A DNA stretch of 64,000 bases from DTDR01 sp964505415. Lineage in GTDB: Bacteria > Hydrothermota > Tepidihabitantia > Tepidihabitantales > DTDR01. The stretch lies in contig CAZDHW010000001.1 of NCBI GenBank assembly GCA_964505415.1, positions 1 to 64,000 of the forward strand, given 5' to 3'. The stretch's first letter is position 1; each line of letters starts with the position of its first letter. Shown piece by piece: positions 41,876 through 49,690 of the stretch. The position numbers were made by a program, and so were the translations under genes. The notes below the pieces were generated by a model. The model had not been told where the DNA came from and did not search any database. It was given only the letters and a program-made list of their open reading frames with translations.

Positions 41876-42962
41876 TTCTTAATTTCTTTAAGCCAATGAG
41901 AATTTTTTCGCTATGAACCCCTTGGCGCAAGTGGAGGAGTTCTTTTTTCTTTTCTTCTTTTAATCTTTTGGTTTTTTCATTTTGACCGTAAATTTTTTCA
42001 TAGGCAGATATACCGGCAATCTTACCTTCAATCATTGCCGTCGAAGCTTCCTCAATACCACTCACATCACCACAAACAAAAATATTTTCAATACTGGTTT
42101 CATAATTTTCATCATAATAGGGAACAAAACCACCAAGTTCAGGAATGTATAAAAGTTTAGCATTTATCTGCCAAAGCAAATCAATAAAAGGAGTCAAACC
42201 AACTGCCAAGCAGATAAAATCAACTTTCAATCTTTTTTCTGTTCCTTTTATCACCTTAAAATTCTTATCAACTTTCGCAATTACTGCTCCTTCCACTTCA
42301 TTTTTACCAATGGCTTTGATAATTGTGTGGGAGGTTAAAATTGGAACACCACACCGTTTTAATTTTGCGTAATGAACATACCAGCCAGAAACCTTAGGTA
42401 AAATTTCCACCACTGCAGCCACTTCAATATCGGCTTGTAATAACTGATAGGCAACAATTAAGCCGATATTGCCACTGCCGACCATTAAACAGCGTTTTCC
42501 TGGCCGGACTCCATATTGATTAACTAAAGTCTGTACTGCCCCAGCACCATAGACTCCCGGCAAATCATTATTTTCAAAAAGAAGAAAATTTTCGTAAGCA
42601 CCGGTAGCAATTATTATTGCTTCGGCAGTTATTTTCATTAATCTTTCATCTTTAACAACCGCAACAATCTTTTTCTCATTTTCTAAATATAAACCAACTG
42701 CGCAGGCATTTAATAACAATTTAATTTTTTCTTCTTTTTTTATTCTTTCTTCAAAAATTTTGGCAATCTCAAATCCCCTTAATCCACAATATAATTCTCG
42801 GGAACCGAAAAATTTGTGGGTCTGTTTTACCAATTGACCACCAATATAAGGATTTTCATCAATCAAAAGGACTTCGCCTCCCAACTGGGCAATCGTTAAA
42901 GCTGCCTGACAGCCAGCAGGACCAGCCCCAATGACCAAAATTTTTGTTTCCCAATCTTTCAT
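41865..42962 (-). CDS. FAD-dependent oxidoreductase (HcnB/SoxA-alpha-like)
   Basis: A 365-residue flavoprotein. The FAD-binding motif is VIGAGPAGCQAAL (about residues 10-22) followed by DENPYIGGQL, a second dinucleotide-binding motif is MVGSGNIGLIVAYQLL (about 158-173), and IENIFVCGDVSGIEEAS (about 300) closes the FAD site. This layout matches the central flavoprotein of hydrogen-cyanide synthase (HcnB), opine/proline dehydrogenases and the N-terminal region of heterotetrameric sarcosine oxidase alpha. A substrate with a secondary amine is therefore likely, but not provable. The 2Fe-2S protein gene ends 3 bases upstream; the two likely form a complex. Confidence 0.83.
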   Translation of the reverse strand: MKDWETKILVIGAGPAGCQAALTIAQLGGEVLLIDENPYIGGQLVKQTHKFFGSRELYCGLRGFEIAKIFEERIKKEEKIKLLLNACAVGLYLENEKKIVAVVKDERLMKITAEAIIIATGAYENFLLFENNDLPGVYGAGAVQTLVNQYGVRPGKRCLMVGSGNIGLIVAYQLLQADIEVAAVVEILPKVSGWYVHYAKLKRCGVPILTSHTIIKAIGKNEVEGAVIAKVDKNFKVIKGTEKRLKVDFICLAVGLTPFIDLLWQINAKLLYIPELGGFVPYYDENYETSIENIFVCGDVSGIEEASTAMIEGKIAGISAYEKIYGQNEKTKRLKEEKKKELLHLRQGVHSEKILIGLKKLRNGY

Positions 42963-42965
42963 AAC

Positions 42966-43271
42966 TTATTGCCTTTCAATTACCATACCTTCTTTTAAAG
43001 GAGTGATACAAACCATCACATTTTTTTTACCATTAACCTTCATCAGGCAGGAGGAACAACGACCAATTGCACAGAAAAACCCTCTTTTTCTTTTTTTCTC
43101 TTTGGTAATGTGAAAAACTTTAATACCGTTGGCAATCAAAGCCGCAGCAATTGTTTCTCCTTCGTAACCGTAATATTCTTTCCCTTCAAAATAAAATTTT
43201 ACCATCTTTTTCTTTTCAAAATTTAAAATTGGATGGTTCTCGATTCTGAGATTATAATTCTTTTTTTGCAT
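42966..43271 (-). CDS. 2Fe-2S ferredoxin-like subunit (HcnA-like)
   Basis: A 101-residue plant-type ferredoxin domain. The cysteines CAIGRCSSC and a fourth in VMVC bind a [2Fe-2S] cluster. The N-terminal RIENHPIL and the following VKFYFEGKEYYGYEGETIAA are characteristic of HcnA and the N-terminus of sarcosine oxidase alpha. The frame can be opened at 43283, but ATG 43271 gives the usual length. Both overlap the end of purQ. It probably passes electrons from the neighbouring flavoprotein. Confidence 0.82.
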   Translation of the reverse strand: MQKKNYNLRIENHPILNFEKKKMVKFYFEGKEYYGYEGETIAAALIANGIKVFHITKEKKRKRGFFCAIGRCSSCLMKVNGKKNVMVCITPLKEGMVIERQ

Positions 43272-44007
43272 ATTCACAAGCATTAATAAAGAATCTTAAA
43301 CCATAAATTTTATCAATTCTTAAAGGATGATGCAAAGAAAAAATAAATCTTTCTGGATGGGGCATTAGGCCAAAAATCCGACCAGTAGTATCACAAATAC
43401 CGGCAATATCCCAGATAGAACCGTTAGGATTGTCAATATAGGTTAAAACAATTTGGTTATTATTTTTCAATTGATTTAAGACAATTTCTTTATCAGTAAA
43501 AAATTTTCCTTCAGCGTGGGCAATAGGTAATTGGATAACTTCATCCAAATCTTTAATGAAAGGAGTTTTAGCATTATGATTTACTCTTAAAGAAACCCAC
43601 CGGCATTCAAACTTTTGCGAATCGTTAAAAGTTAGGGTGACTAAGGGTGGAACAAAATATTCATCAAAACCAGGTAAAAGACCGGCTTTACAAAGAACTT
43701 GAAAGCCATTGCAAATACCTAAAATTAATTTACCCGCTTTTATAAATTCTTGTATTTCCTCTTGAAAATAATACCGTAGCTCATTAGCTAAGATTTTTCC
43801 TGCTGAAATATAATCGCCATAGGTAAAACCGCCGGGGAGACAAAGAAGATGGAATTCTTTTAAAAGTTTTTTATTTCTCTTTAAATAATTAATATGATAA
43901 GTAAAAACTTCAGCACCACTTTTTTCAAAAGCAAAAGCAGTTTCTTCATCACAATTGGTGCCGCTGGTGAAAAGAATTAATACTTTTACCTTTTTCTTTA
44001 TTAACAT
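43252..44007 (-). CDS. purQ: Phosphoribosylformylglycinamidine synthase, glutaminase subunit
   Basis: A 251-residue class I glutamine amidotransferase that supplies ammonia to PurL in purine synthesis. The nucleophile cysteine is in LGICNGFQVL (about residue 98), and the other triad residues are in LMPHPERF (about 214-221). LPGGFTYGDYISAG near residue 55 is typical of PurQ. Its ATG lies 7 nt after a -10 box. It is first in a four-gene minus-strand operon with the HcnAB-like pair and archaemetzincin; purL and purS are not in the window. Confidence 0.94.
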   Translation of the reverse strand: MLIKKKVKVLILFTSGTNCDEETAFAFEKSGAEVFTYHINYLKRNKKLLKEFHLLCLPGGFTYGDYISAGKILANELRYYFQEEIQEFIKAGKLILGICNGFQVLCKAGLLPGFDEYFVPPLVTLTFNDSQKFECRWVSLRVNHNAKTPFIKDLDEVIQLPIAHAEGKFFTDKEIVLNQLKNNNQIVLTYIDNPNGSIWDIAGICDTTGRIFGLMPHPERFIFSLHHPLRIDKIYGLRFFINACEYAKKEL

Positions 44008-44014
44008 TTCTATT

Positions 44015-44042
44015 ATTAAAATAAAAATTTTTTAAAAATCAA
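44015..44042 (-). promoter_or_regulatory. Promoter of the purQ operon
   Basis: On the minus strand TTGATT (44042-44037), 16-nt spacer, TTTAAT (44020-44015). The ATG lies 7 nt downstream. It is divergent from the group-4 hydrogenase promoter 5 bp away. Confidence 0.6.
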
Positions 44043-44047
44043 ATAAT

Positions 44048-44075
44048 TTGACATAAAAAATTTTTTTAATATAAT
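44048..44075 (+). promoter_or_regulatory. Promoter of the group-4 hydrogenase operon
   Basis: TTGACA (44048-44053), 16-nt spacer, TATAAT (44070-44075): a consensus promoter. The ATG at 44084 lies 8 nt downstream. All 18 genes to 58383 follow without a gap large enough for another clear promoter. Confidence 0.85.
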
Positions 44076-44083
44076 TTTTAGTT

Positions 44084-45136
44084 ATGATTTTTGTTCTTGA
44101 TGAAATTAGTTTAAGAAATCTCTTTCATCAATGGTTGCTTAATTATAAAATTTTTATTCCCGAACTTTCTAATGGACAAAAAATTCCCAATCTGGCGCTT
44201 TTAGATAAAGAAAAATTAGAAAAATTTTCAACCACAGTTTTTTTAAATATCCGCACCAGTGAACCCTTGAAAGCAGTTTTTTCTTTACCCAAGGAAAAAG
44301 TTGCGATTTTTAATGATAAAGAGGAAAAAGAGGGTAAAGAAGATAAAGAAGAAAAGAAAAACTTGGTGATTGGTGCTAAGGTTTGCGATTTAAGACCCTT
44401 AGCAGTTCTCAAAAAGATGTATTTAGAAAAAAATTTTGTCTTGGAAGAATTTAGAGAGAAATTAGAAAACACCTTAATTATTTCTGCCGATTGTCCCTTT
44501 CCTCAAGAAAGCTGCTTTTGTAATCTGGTTGGTTTAAAACCTTATGCAGAAAAAGAGGTTGATGGGATAATTGCTGATTTAAATCTTTCTTTTATTGATA
44601 ATAAAATTTTAATAGAAGTTTTTACTAAAAAAGGAGAAGATTTATTAAAAGATAGAATTGGCGTAAAACTGGAAGAAGCTGATAAAGAGATTTTAGAAAA
44701 GCAAAAAGCGATAAGAAAAAAAGCCGAAGATTATTTAAGAAAAATAAACGAAAAAGATTTAGCGGAAAATATAAGTGAAAAAATTCTGGTTGCCAAGGAG
44801 AAATTTTGGGGTGAGCTTTTAAAAACCTGTGTCGAATGTTTTGGCTGTCTTTATATCTGTCCAACCTGTTTCTGTTTTCTTTTAGGGGATTTTTTTGTAG
44901 AAAATCACTACGAACGAATAAAATTTTGGGATACCTGTTATCATCCCATGTATGCGCGCGTTGCTGGCGGTTTAAATCCGCGGGCAGAATTTTATAAAAG
45001 GGGAAGAAATCGTTTCCATTGCAAATTTGCCAATTTTTATTTAGAATATAATTTTTATGCTTGTTCCGGTTGCGGTCGTTGTTTTCATGTCTGTATGGGA
45101 AAAATTGATATTAGAAAAATTTTGTTATCCCTATGA
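44084..45136 (+). CDS. HydB-like 4Fe-4S subunit of the group-4 complex
   Basis: A 350-residue iron-sulfur protein of the HydB/AsrA family, which in sulfhydrogenases carries electrons between the flavin subunit and the hydrogenase. Two [4Fe-4S] motifs lie in the C-terminal part: CVECFGCLYICPTCFC (about residues 249-264) and CSGCGRCFHVC (about 327-337). FWDTCYHPMYARVAGG between them is a family hallmark. GAKVCDLRPLAVL near residue 100 corresponds to the GVHPCE segment of typical HydB. A Lys/Glu-rich insertion precedes it (about residues 77-94). It is paralogous to hydB at 61291-62318. The 4-base overlap with the next gene suggests coupling. Confidence 0.85.
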   Translation: MIFVLDEISLRNLFHQWLLNYKIFIPELSNGQKIPNLALLDKEKLEKFSTTVFLNIRTSEPLKAVFSLPKEKVAIFNDKEEKEGKEDKEEKKNLVIGAKVCDLRPLAVLKKMYLEKNFVLEEFREKLENTLIISADCPFPQESCFCNLVGLKPYAEKEVDGIIADLNLSFIDNKILIEVFTKKGEDLLKDRIGVKLEEADKEILEKQKAIRKKAEDYLRKINEKDLAENISEKILVAKEKFWGELLKTCVECFGCLYICPTCFCFLLGDFFVENHYERIKFWDTCYHPMYARVAGGLNPRAEFYKRGRNRFHCKFANFYLEYNFYACSGCGRCFHVCMGKIDIRKILLSL

Positions 45137-45948
45137 GTAAGATATTTACACCAATAAAGGCTAAGATTTTAGAAATTATTGATGAAACACCAACAATTAA
45201 AACTTTTGTTTTAAAACCGGAAGAAGAATTTAATTTTTTAGCTGGTCAGTTTGCGGCTTTAACCTGTTTTGGAATAGGTGAGGGTTTCTTTACTCCTTCT
45301 TCTTCTCCCTATGATAAAGAAAAAGTAGAATTTACTATTATGAAGGTAGGTCGCGTTACCAGCGGTTTATTTAACCTTAAAAAAGGTGATTTTGTTGGTC
45401 TTCGCGGTCCCTTTGGTAAACCTTATCCTTTAAATAAATTTGAAGGCAGAGAAGTTTTTATCGTTGGTGGTGGTGTGGGCATGGCACCGCTCCGAAGTCT
45501 TTTTTTAGCACTTTTACATGATCTTCCAAAATATAAAAAAGTATATATTCGTTACGGCGCGCGCACACCAAAAGATTTGGTTTATAAAAGCTCACTTTTT
45601 GAATGGCAAAAGATTGAAAATGTTGATGTGGAATTAACAGTTGATGTGGGGGACGAGGGTTGGCAAGGTAAAGTGGGTGTAGTAACTATTCTTCTTGATG
45701 AAATTCCTTGCGATGTGAATACTGCTTGTGCCGTTGTTTGTGGGCCGCCATTGATGATGAAGTTTACCTTACAAAAACTTTTGGAAAAGGGTTTTCACGA
45801 AGATAATATCTATTTATCAATGGAAAAAAATATGTCTTGTGCGGTTGGGATGTGTGGTCATTGTCGCTTGGGTAAATATTTTATTTGCCAAGATGGTCCG
45901 GTATTAACTTACAAAGAGATAAAAGATATTGAAGACCCATTTATTTAA
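45133..45948 (+). CDS. HydG-like FAD/NAD(P)-binding subunit of the group-4 complex
   Basis: A 271-residue ferredoxin-reductase-like flavoprotein of the HydG/AsrB family. The FAD domain (to about residue 100) ends in LRGPFGKPYP; the NAD(P) domain has VGGGVGMAPLRSL (about 114-126) and VVCGPPLMMKF (about 205). A C-terminal [2Fe-2S] site is formed by CAVGMCGHC and FICQDGP. It should let NAD(P)H exchange electrons with the HydB-like protein. It is a second copy of the gene at 60458-61294, and its presence at the head of a membrane-bound hydrogenase operon is unusual. Confidence 0.87.
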   Translation: MSKIFTPIKAKILEIIDETPTIKTFVLKPEEEFNFLAGQFAALTCFGIGEGFFTPSSSPYDKEKVEFTIMKVGRVTSGLFNLKKGDFVGLRGPFGKPYPLNKFEGREVFIVGGGVGMAPLRSLFLALLHDLPKYKKVYIRYGARTPKDLVYKSSLFEWQKIENVDVELTVDVGDEGWQGKVGVVTILLDEIPCDVNTACAVVCGPPLMMKFTLQKLLEKGFHEDNIYLSMEKNMSCAVGMCGHCRLGKYFICQDGPVLTYKEIKDIEDPFI

Positions 45949-47472
45949 ATGGTAAAGATTAATTGTCCCTTTTGTGTTTTAAATTGTTCCTTAGGAATAA
46001 AGAAAGAAAAATTTAAATTCGCAATTGAATATGAAAATTCCCTTTGTGCGAAAGGAAATGCCATTCCCCTTTTATTAGATAGTCCCAAACGGCTATCAGC
46101 CTCTTTTTGGATTAATAATGGAGAAATTAAAAAAGTAAATTGGGAAGAAATAATTAAGGAAATTTCTTCTTCTTTTAAAAAATATTCTAAAGAAGAGATT
46201 GCTATCGGTTTGGATAGTTATTTAAAAGAAGATGAAAAGAAAAAAATTTATGGCTTTTTTAAATCCTTAGGAATAGAAAACATTTTTACCAGTTACTTAG
46301 ATTCTGATTTATTTTTCTTATTTAAAGCCAATGGAACAAAAATTGGAAATATAGAAATGATTGATAAAGCCGATTTTATTCTTTTTATTGGTGATGTTTT
46401 TGGCAGTTTTCCTTTAATTGCCAAGAAGGTTTTAAAAAGAAAATACGAAGATAAAAAAGTTTATCTCTGTGGTATTGATGTCATTAAAAATCGGATTTTT
46501 GGTTTTGCTAATCAATTTCTTACGGTCAAAATTGGTACCGAACCTTTGGTTTTATTTTCAATAGCCGAAAAGGCCCAGCTAATAAAGACGAGAGAGATTA
46601 AAATTGCCGAAGTGGAAAAAGAAATATCACCATTGCTTTCGCAAATTGATTTATTAACCGAAAAACTTTTAAATGCTCAAAATGGTTTAGTAATAATGTC
46701 TTTAGAAACTGCCAGAAGCTTTGAGCCTATTTTGTATTCCCTATTAGCCCAGGTTCTTTGTAATAAAAAAACTAATCTCTATTTTATTGGTTTAAAAAAC
46801 GACGCTTCTATTTTAGGTGATCTTCCTTTTGGTGAAATTTTGGAAAAATTATCCGCCGGTAAAATAAAAATGTTAATAAATTTTGGTAGCAGTTTTTCCT
46901 TCCTCTTACCGCAAATTAATCAAAAGGTTAAAAATTGTGAAAAGATATATTTAACAAGTTTTTATCGGTTACCTTGGGAAAGCCTTAGCAATATTTATCT
47001 TTTACCCCAGAGTTTAAACATTGAAGATGGAAATAACCTTCTTCCTTATTCAGGAAGCAAAACGGTTTCCTGGTGGTTAGCCGAAATTGCTAAAAACTTA
47101 AATTGGGAAATAAAAGAAGCTGATTATCCCAAAGAAAAGATTTATAAAGAAAAAGATATTATTTCCAAATTTGGTAATTATTTAGATTTCTACAAAAAGG
47201 AATTAAAGGAAAAGATTGATAAAAGTCTTGTTATTATTGGCAAAAAAGAACCTTTTTATTTTTTAGACCTTTTTGAAAAAGATAATTATCTTTATCTAAA
47301 TAAGCAAAAGGAAATTAAACTTGGGTTACCGATAAAAATAAAAAAAGAATTAGAAGAAAATATCGGTGTTTTGGAATTAGAGAATTTGGAAAATAAAAAA
47401 TATTTTCCTTTAGTTATTGACGGAAAAGAAAAATTTGTTATACTTATACCTTTAATCGTAGAAAATGGATGA
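45949..47472 (+). CDS. Truncated NuoG/FdhA-like molybdopterin-oxidoreductase-family protein
   Basis: A 507-residue protein. The N-terminus holds the [4Fe-4S] motif of this superfamily, CPFCVLNCSLG (about residues 6-16) with a fourth cysteine in SLCAKGNAI (about 33). IDKADFILFIGDVFGSFPLI (about 142) and LPQSLNIEDGNNLLPYSG (about 350) match the folding landmarks of formate dehydrogenase and NuoG. The cysteine or selenocysteine expected near residue 130 in catalytic formate dehydrogenases is not seen, and the C-terminal domain is missing. It is likely an electron-transfer or scaffold subunit rather than an enzyme; a FwdB-like role is the alternative. No promoter precedes it. Confidence 0.65.
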   Translation: MVKINCPFCVLNCSLGIKKEKFKFAIEYENSLCAKGNAIPLLLDSPKRLSASFWINNGEIKKVNWEEIIKEISSSFKKYSKEEIAIGLDSYLKEDEKKKIYGFFKSLGIENIFTSYLDSDLFFLFKANGTKIGNIEMIDKADFILFIGDVFGSFPLIAKKVLKRKYEDKKVYLCGIDVIKNRIFGFANQFLTVKIGTEPLVLFSIAEKAQLIKTREIKIAEVEKEISPLLSQIDLLTEKLLNAQNGLVIMSLETARSFEPILYSLLAQVLCNKKTNLYFIGLKNDASILGDLPFGEILEKLSAGKIKMLINFGSSFSFLLPQINQKVKNCEKIYLTSFYRLPWESLSNIYLLPQSLNIEDGNNLLPYSGSKTVSWWLAEIAKNLNWEIKEADYPKEKIYKEKDIISKFGNYLDFYKKELKEKIDKSLVIIGKKEPFYFLDLFEKDNYLYLNKQKEIKLGLPIKIKKELEENIGVLELENLENKKYFPLVIDGKEKFVILIPLIVENG

Positions 47473-47938
47473 AAGAAGGTATTTAGTTTTAGATTTAGAT
47501 TTATGCATTGGTTGTCGTTCCTGTGAATCAGCCTGTCGTAGTTATTTTGAGAACGAAAAAAGATTAACAGTGAACGAAATAAAACCTTATGTAACTTTGC
47601 CCCAAGCTTGCAAACATTGTGAAGAACCATTATGTTTAGCTGCTTGTCCTTTTGGGGTAATAAAAAGAGACGAAGAAAAAGGAATAGTTTTTCAAGCAAG
47701 TTTCCATTGCGTTGGTTGCAAAAGTTGTGCTTTGGCATGTCCCTTTGGAGTGATTGAAAATAATTTATCTTTCCATGTTACTCAAAAATGTAATCTCTGT
47801 TATGAAAATGAAAAAGGACCAAGGTGTGCTCTCTCTTGTGCTACTGGAGCTTTAAAATTTATTAAAGAAAGCGAGCTTGAAAAAGTAAAAGTAGGTGTAA
47901 GATTTATTTCTCGTTCACCCTATTGGCGGCGGGTATGA
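47465..47938 (+). CDS. Polyferredoxin, four [4Fe-4S] clusters (HycB/FdhB-like)
   Basis: A 157-residue electron-transfer protein. Four cysteine groups are visible in order: CIGCRSCESAC (about 14-24), CKHCEEPLCLAAC (about 49-61), CVGCKSCALAC (about 80-90) and CNLCYENEKGPRCALSC (about 105-121). This is the HycB/HydN/FdhB arrangement that links formate dehydrogenase or another donor to the hydrogenase module. It overlaps the preceding gene by 8 bases and the next by 4. Confidence 0.9.
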   Translation: MDERRYLVLDLDLCIGCRSCESACRSYFENEKRLTVNEIKPYVTLPQACKHCEEPLCLAACPFGVIKRDEEKGIVFQASFHCVGCKSCALACPFGVIENNLSFHVTQKCNLCYENEKGPRCALSCATGALKFIKESELEKVKVGVRFISRSPYWRRV

Positions 47939-48852
47939 AGGTTTTGACTTTTTTATTTAACTTTTTTGTTTTTCCCGGATTTTTCTTTTTAACTATTTTA
48001 GGAATGTTTTTAACTTTTCTTGACAGAAAATTATCAGCCAGAATCCAATGGCGAAAAGGTCCTCCCTGGTATCAACCTTATTTAGATTTTATTAAATTGT
48101 TGGTAAAAGAAACGATTGTACCCGTAAATAGTAGCAAATTTATATTTTTATTAGCGCCGATTTTATCTTTTGTGAGCGCTTGGATTTCGGGAACAATGAT
48201 TTGCTATTTTTCTCTTTATCCTGAGAGATCATTTATTGGTGATATAATTGTAATTTTATACTTTCTTACCTTAGTGCCAATTGGTTTTGTATTAGGCGCT
48301 TCGGCTTCTCGAAATCCGCTCAGTGCCTGTGGTGCGCAAAGAGAAATAACTTTACTTATTGGTTACGAACTTCCTTTTATTTTTGCCCTGCTTGTTCCCA
48401 TAATTAAAAGCGGAGGTAAACTTAAGTTGGGAGAAATTATTTTAACCCAAGGGGGAACTCCCTTTTTATATTCTTTATCAGGGATACTCAGTTTTATTAC
48501 TCTCCTTTTTGTTTTTCAAGCCAAACTGGGGTATGTTCCTTTTGACATTGCGGAGGCGGAACAAGAGATTATGGCGGGAACAATTTTAGAGTATTCAGGA
48601 GTAAGTTTGGCACTTTTTAAATTGTCAAAAGCAATTTTACTTTTATCTTTACCAACATTTTTGATTGCTTTGCTTTGGAACGCTAAAAACATTTTTATTT
48701 TTATCATAAAATTTTTGTTTATTTTTCTTTTAATTATATTGATGAAAAATACTAATCCCCGTTTGAGGATTGACCAGGCGTTAAAATTTTTCTGGTTTAT
48801 TTTGGGACCGATTTCATTAATTGGCGTAATATTGGCGTTAAGCGGCTTATGA
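47935..48852 (+). CDS. Membrane subunit, HyfC/EchB/NuoH-like
   Basis: A 305-residue integral membrane protein with about eight transmembrane helices, the anchor of group-4 hydrogenases and complex I. FLDRKLSARIQWRKGPPWYQ (about residues 27-46) and GYVPFDIAEAEQEIMAG (about 199-215) are the conserved charged loops facing the hydrogenase module. A TTG at 47923 opens the same frame, but ATG 47935 forms the ATGA overlap seen throughout this operon. Confidence 0.92.
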   Translation: MKVLTFLFNFFVFPGFFFLTILGMFLTFLDRKLSARIQWRKGPPWYQPYLDFIKLLVKETIVPVNSSKFIFLLAPILSFVSAWISGTMICYFSLYPERSFIGDIIVILYFLTLVPIGFVLGASASRNPLSACGAQREITLLIGYELPFIFALLVPIIKSGGKLKLGEIILTQGGTPFLYSLSGILSFITLLFVFQAKLGYVPFDIAEAEQEIMAGTILEYSGVSLALFKLSKAILLLSLPTFLIALLWNAKNIFIFIIKFLFIFLLIILMKNTNPRLRIDQALKFFWFILGPISLIGVILALSGL

Positions 48853-49262
48853 ATATAAAGTTAAAGGCATTAAAAAAATCTATTTGGGTTTTTCATGTAT
48901 CTGCGGCGTCGTGTAATAATTGTGATATTGAAATTTTGGCTGCTTTAACCCCTCGTTTTGATGTTGAAAGATTTGGTATTCTTTTAGTTGGTTCGCCTCG
49001 ACACGCTGATGCTTTGTTGGTTACCGGGGTAATTAATCGAAAAAGCTTGCCAAGAGTTTTAGAAGTTTATAAACAGACCCCTAAGCCTTGTTTGGTAATT
49101 GCAGTGGGCACTTGTGCCTGTGATTGTCATATGTTTAAAGATTCTTACAATGTGGTTGGCCCTTACGACCGTCATTTGCCGGTAGACGTGTATATTCCTG
49201 GATGTCCACCAAGACCAGAAGCAATTATTGCCGGTGTGGTTAAGGCATTGAGTAAATTATGA
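48849..49262 (+). CDS. Group-4 [NiFe]-hydrogenase small subunit (NuoB/EchC-like)
   Basis: A 137-residue subunit carrying the proximal [4Fe-4S] cluster. The cysteines are in SCNNCDIE (about residues 21-28), GTCACDC and PGCPPRPEAI (about 117-126). It lacks the extra C-terminal clusters of soluble hydrogenases, as expected for group 4 and complex I. It pairs with the large subunit encoded two genes downstream. It overlaps both neighbours by 4 bases. Confidence 0.92.
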   Translation: MNIKLKALKKSIWVFHVSAASCNNCDIEILAALTPRFDVERFGILLVGSPRHADALLVTGVINRKSLPRVLEVYKQTPKPCLVIAVGTCACDCHMFKDSYNVVGPYDRHLPVDVYIPGCPPRPEAIIAGVVKALSKL

Positions 49263-49690
49263 ACGATTTGTTAAAAGAGATTAAAGAAAAATTCCCAGAA
49301 ATAGAAGTTTATATCCATCAACCAAGAAGGTTATACTTAAAGATCAGTAAAGAGAAAATAAAAGAAGTTGCTTATTTTTTGCATAAAGAAAAAGGTATGA
49401 GACTATCAACTATGACGGGGATTGATACTCGCGATGGAATTGAGATTCTTTACCATTTTTCTTACGACCCTACCGGAACTTATTATACGGTAAAAATAAT
49501 TATTCCCAGAGATAACCCCCAAGTAGATACTATTTCGGATATTACCAAAGCAAGTGAATGGATTGAGAGAGAAATTTGGGAACTTTTAGGAGTGGAGTTT
49601 GTTGGGCATAAAAATTTAAAACCATTATTAACTAGTGAAGATTGGCCCAGGGATAAATTTCCTTTAAGAAGAGATTACGAAGAATTATGA
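49259..49690 (+). CDS. NuoC/HycE-N-like 30-kDa subunit
   Basis: A 143-residue hydrophilic subunit of the complex I/group-4 hydrogenase peripheral arm. IDTRDGIEILYHFSYDPTG (about residues 57-75) and the C-terminal EREIWELLGVEFVGH...LLTSEDWPRDKFPLRRDY (family pattern RE-x-W-E-[ML]-[FL]-G, then DW..FPLRKDY) identify it. In some organisms it is fused to the large subunit; here it is separate. Confidence 0.92.
   Translation: MNDLLKEIKEKFPEIEVYIHQPRRLYLKISKEKIKEVAYFLHKEKGMRLSTMTGIDTRDGIEILYHFSYDPTGTYYTVKIIIPRDNPQVDTISDITKASEWIEREIWELLGVEFVGHKNLKPLLTSEDWPRDKFPLRRDYEEL

Noticed and set aside
45949..47472. Active formate dehydrogenase
   Set aside because: The N-terminal [4Fe-4S] motif is present, but the protein is too short, lacks the C-terminal domain, and shows no Cys or in-frame TGA (Sec) at the expected active-site position.
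47292..47738. Minus-strand frame of 148 codons opposite the NuoG-like and ferredoxin genes
   Set aside because: It crosses the cysteine-rich ferredoxin coding region on the opposite strand and has no features of a real protein.
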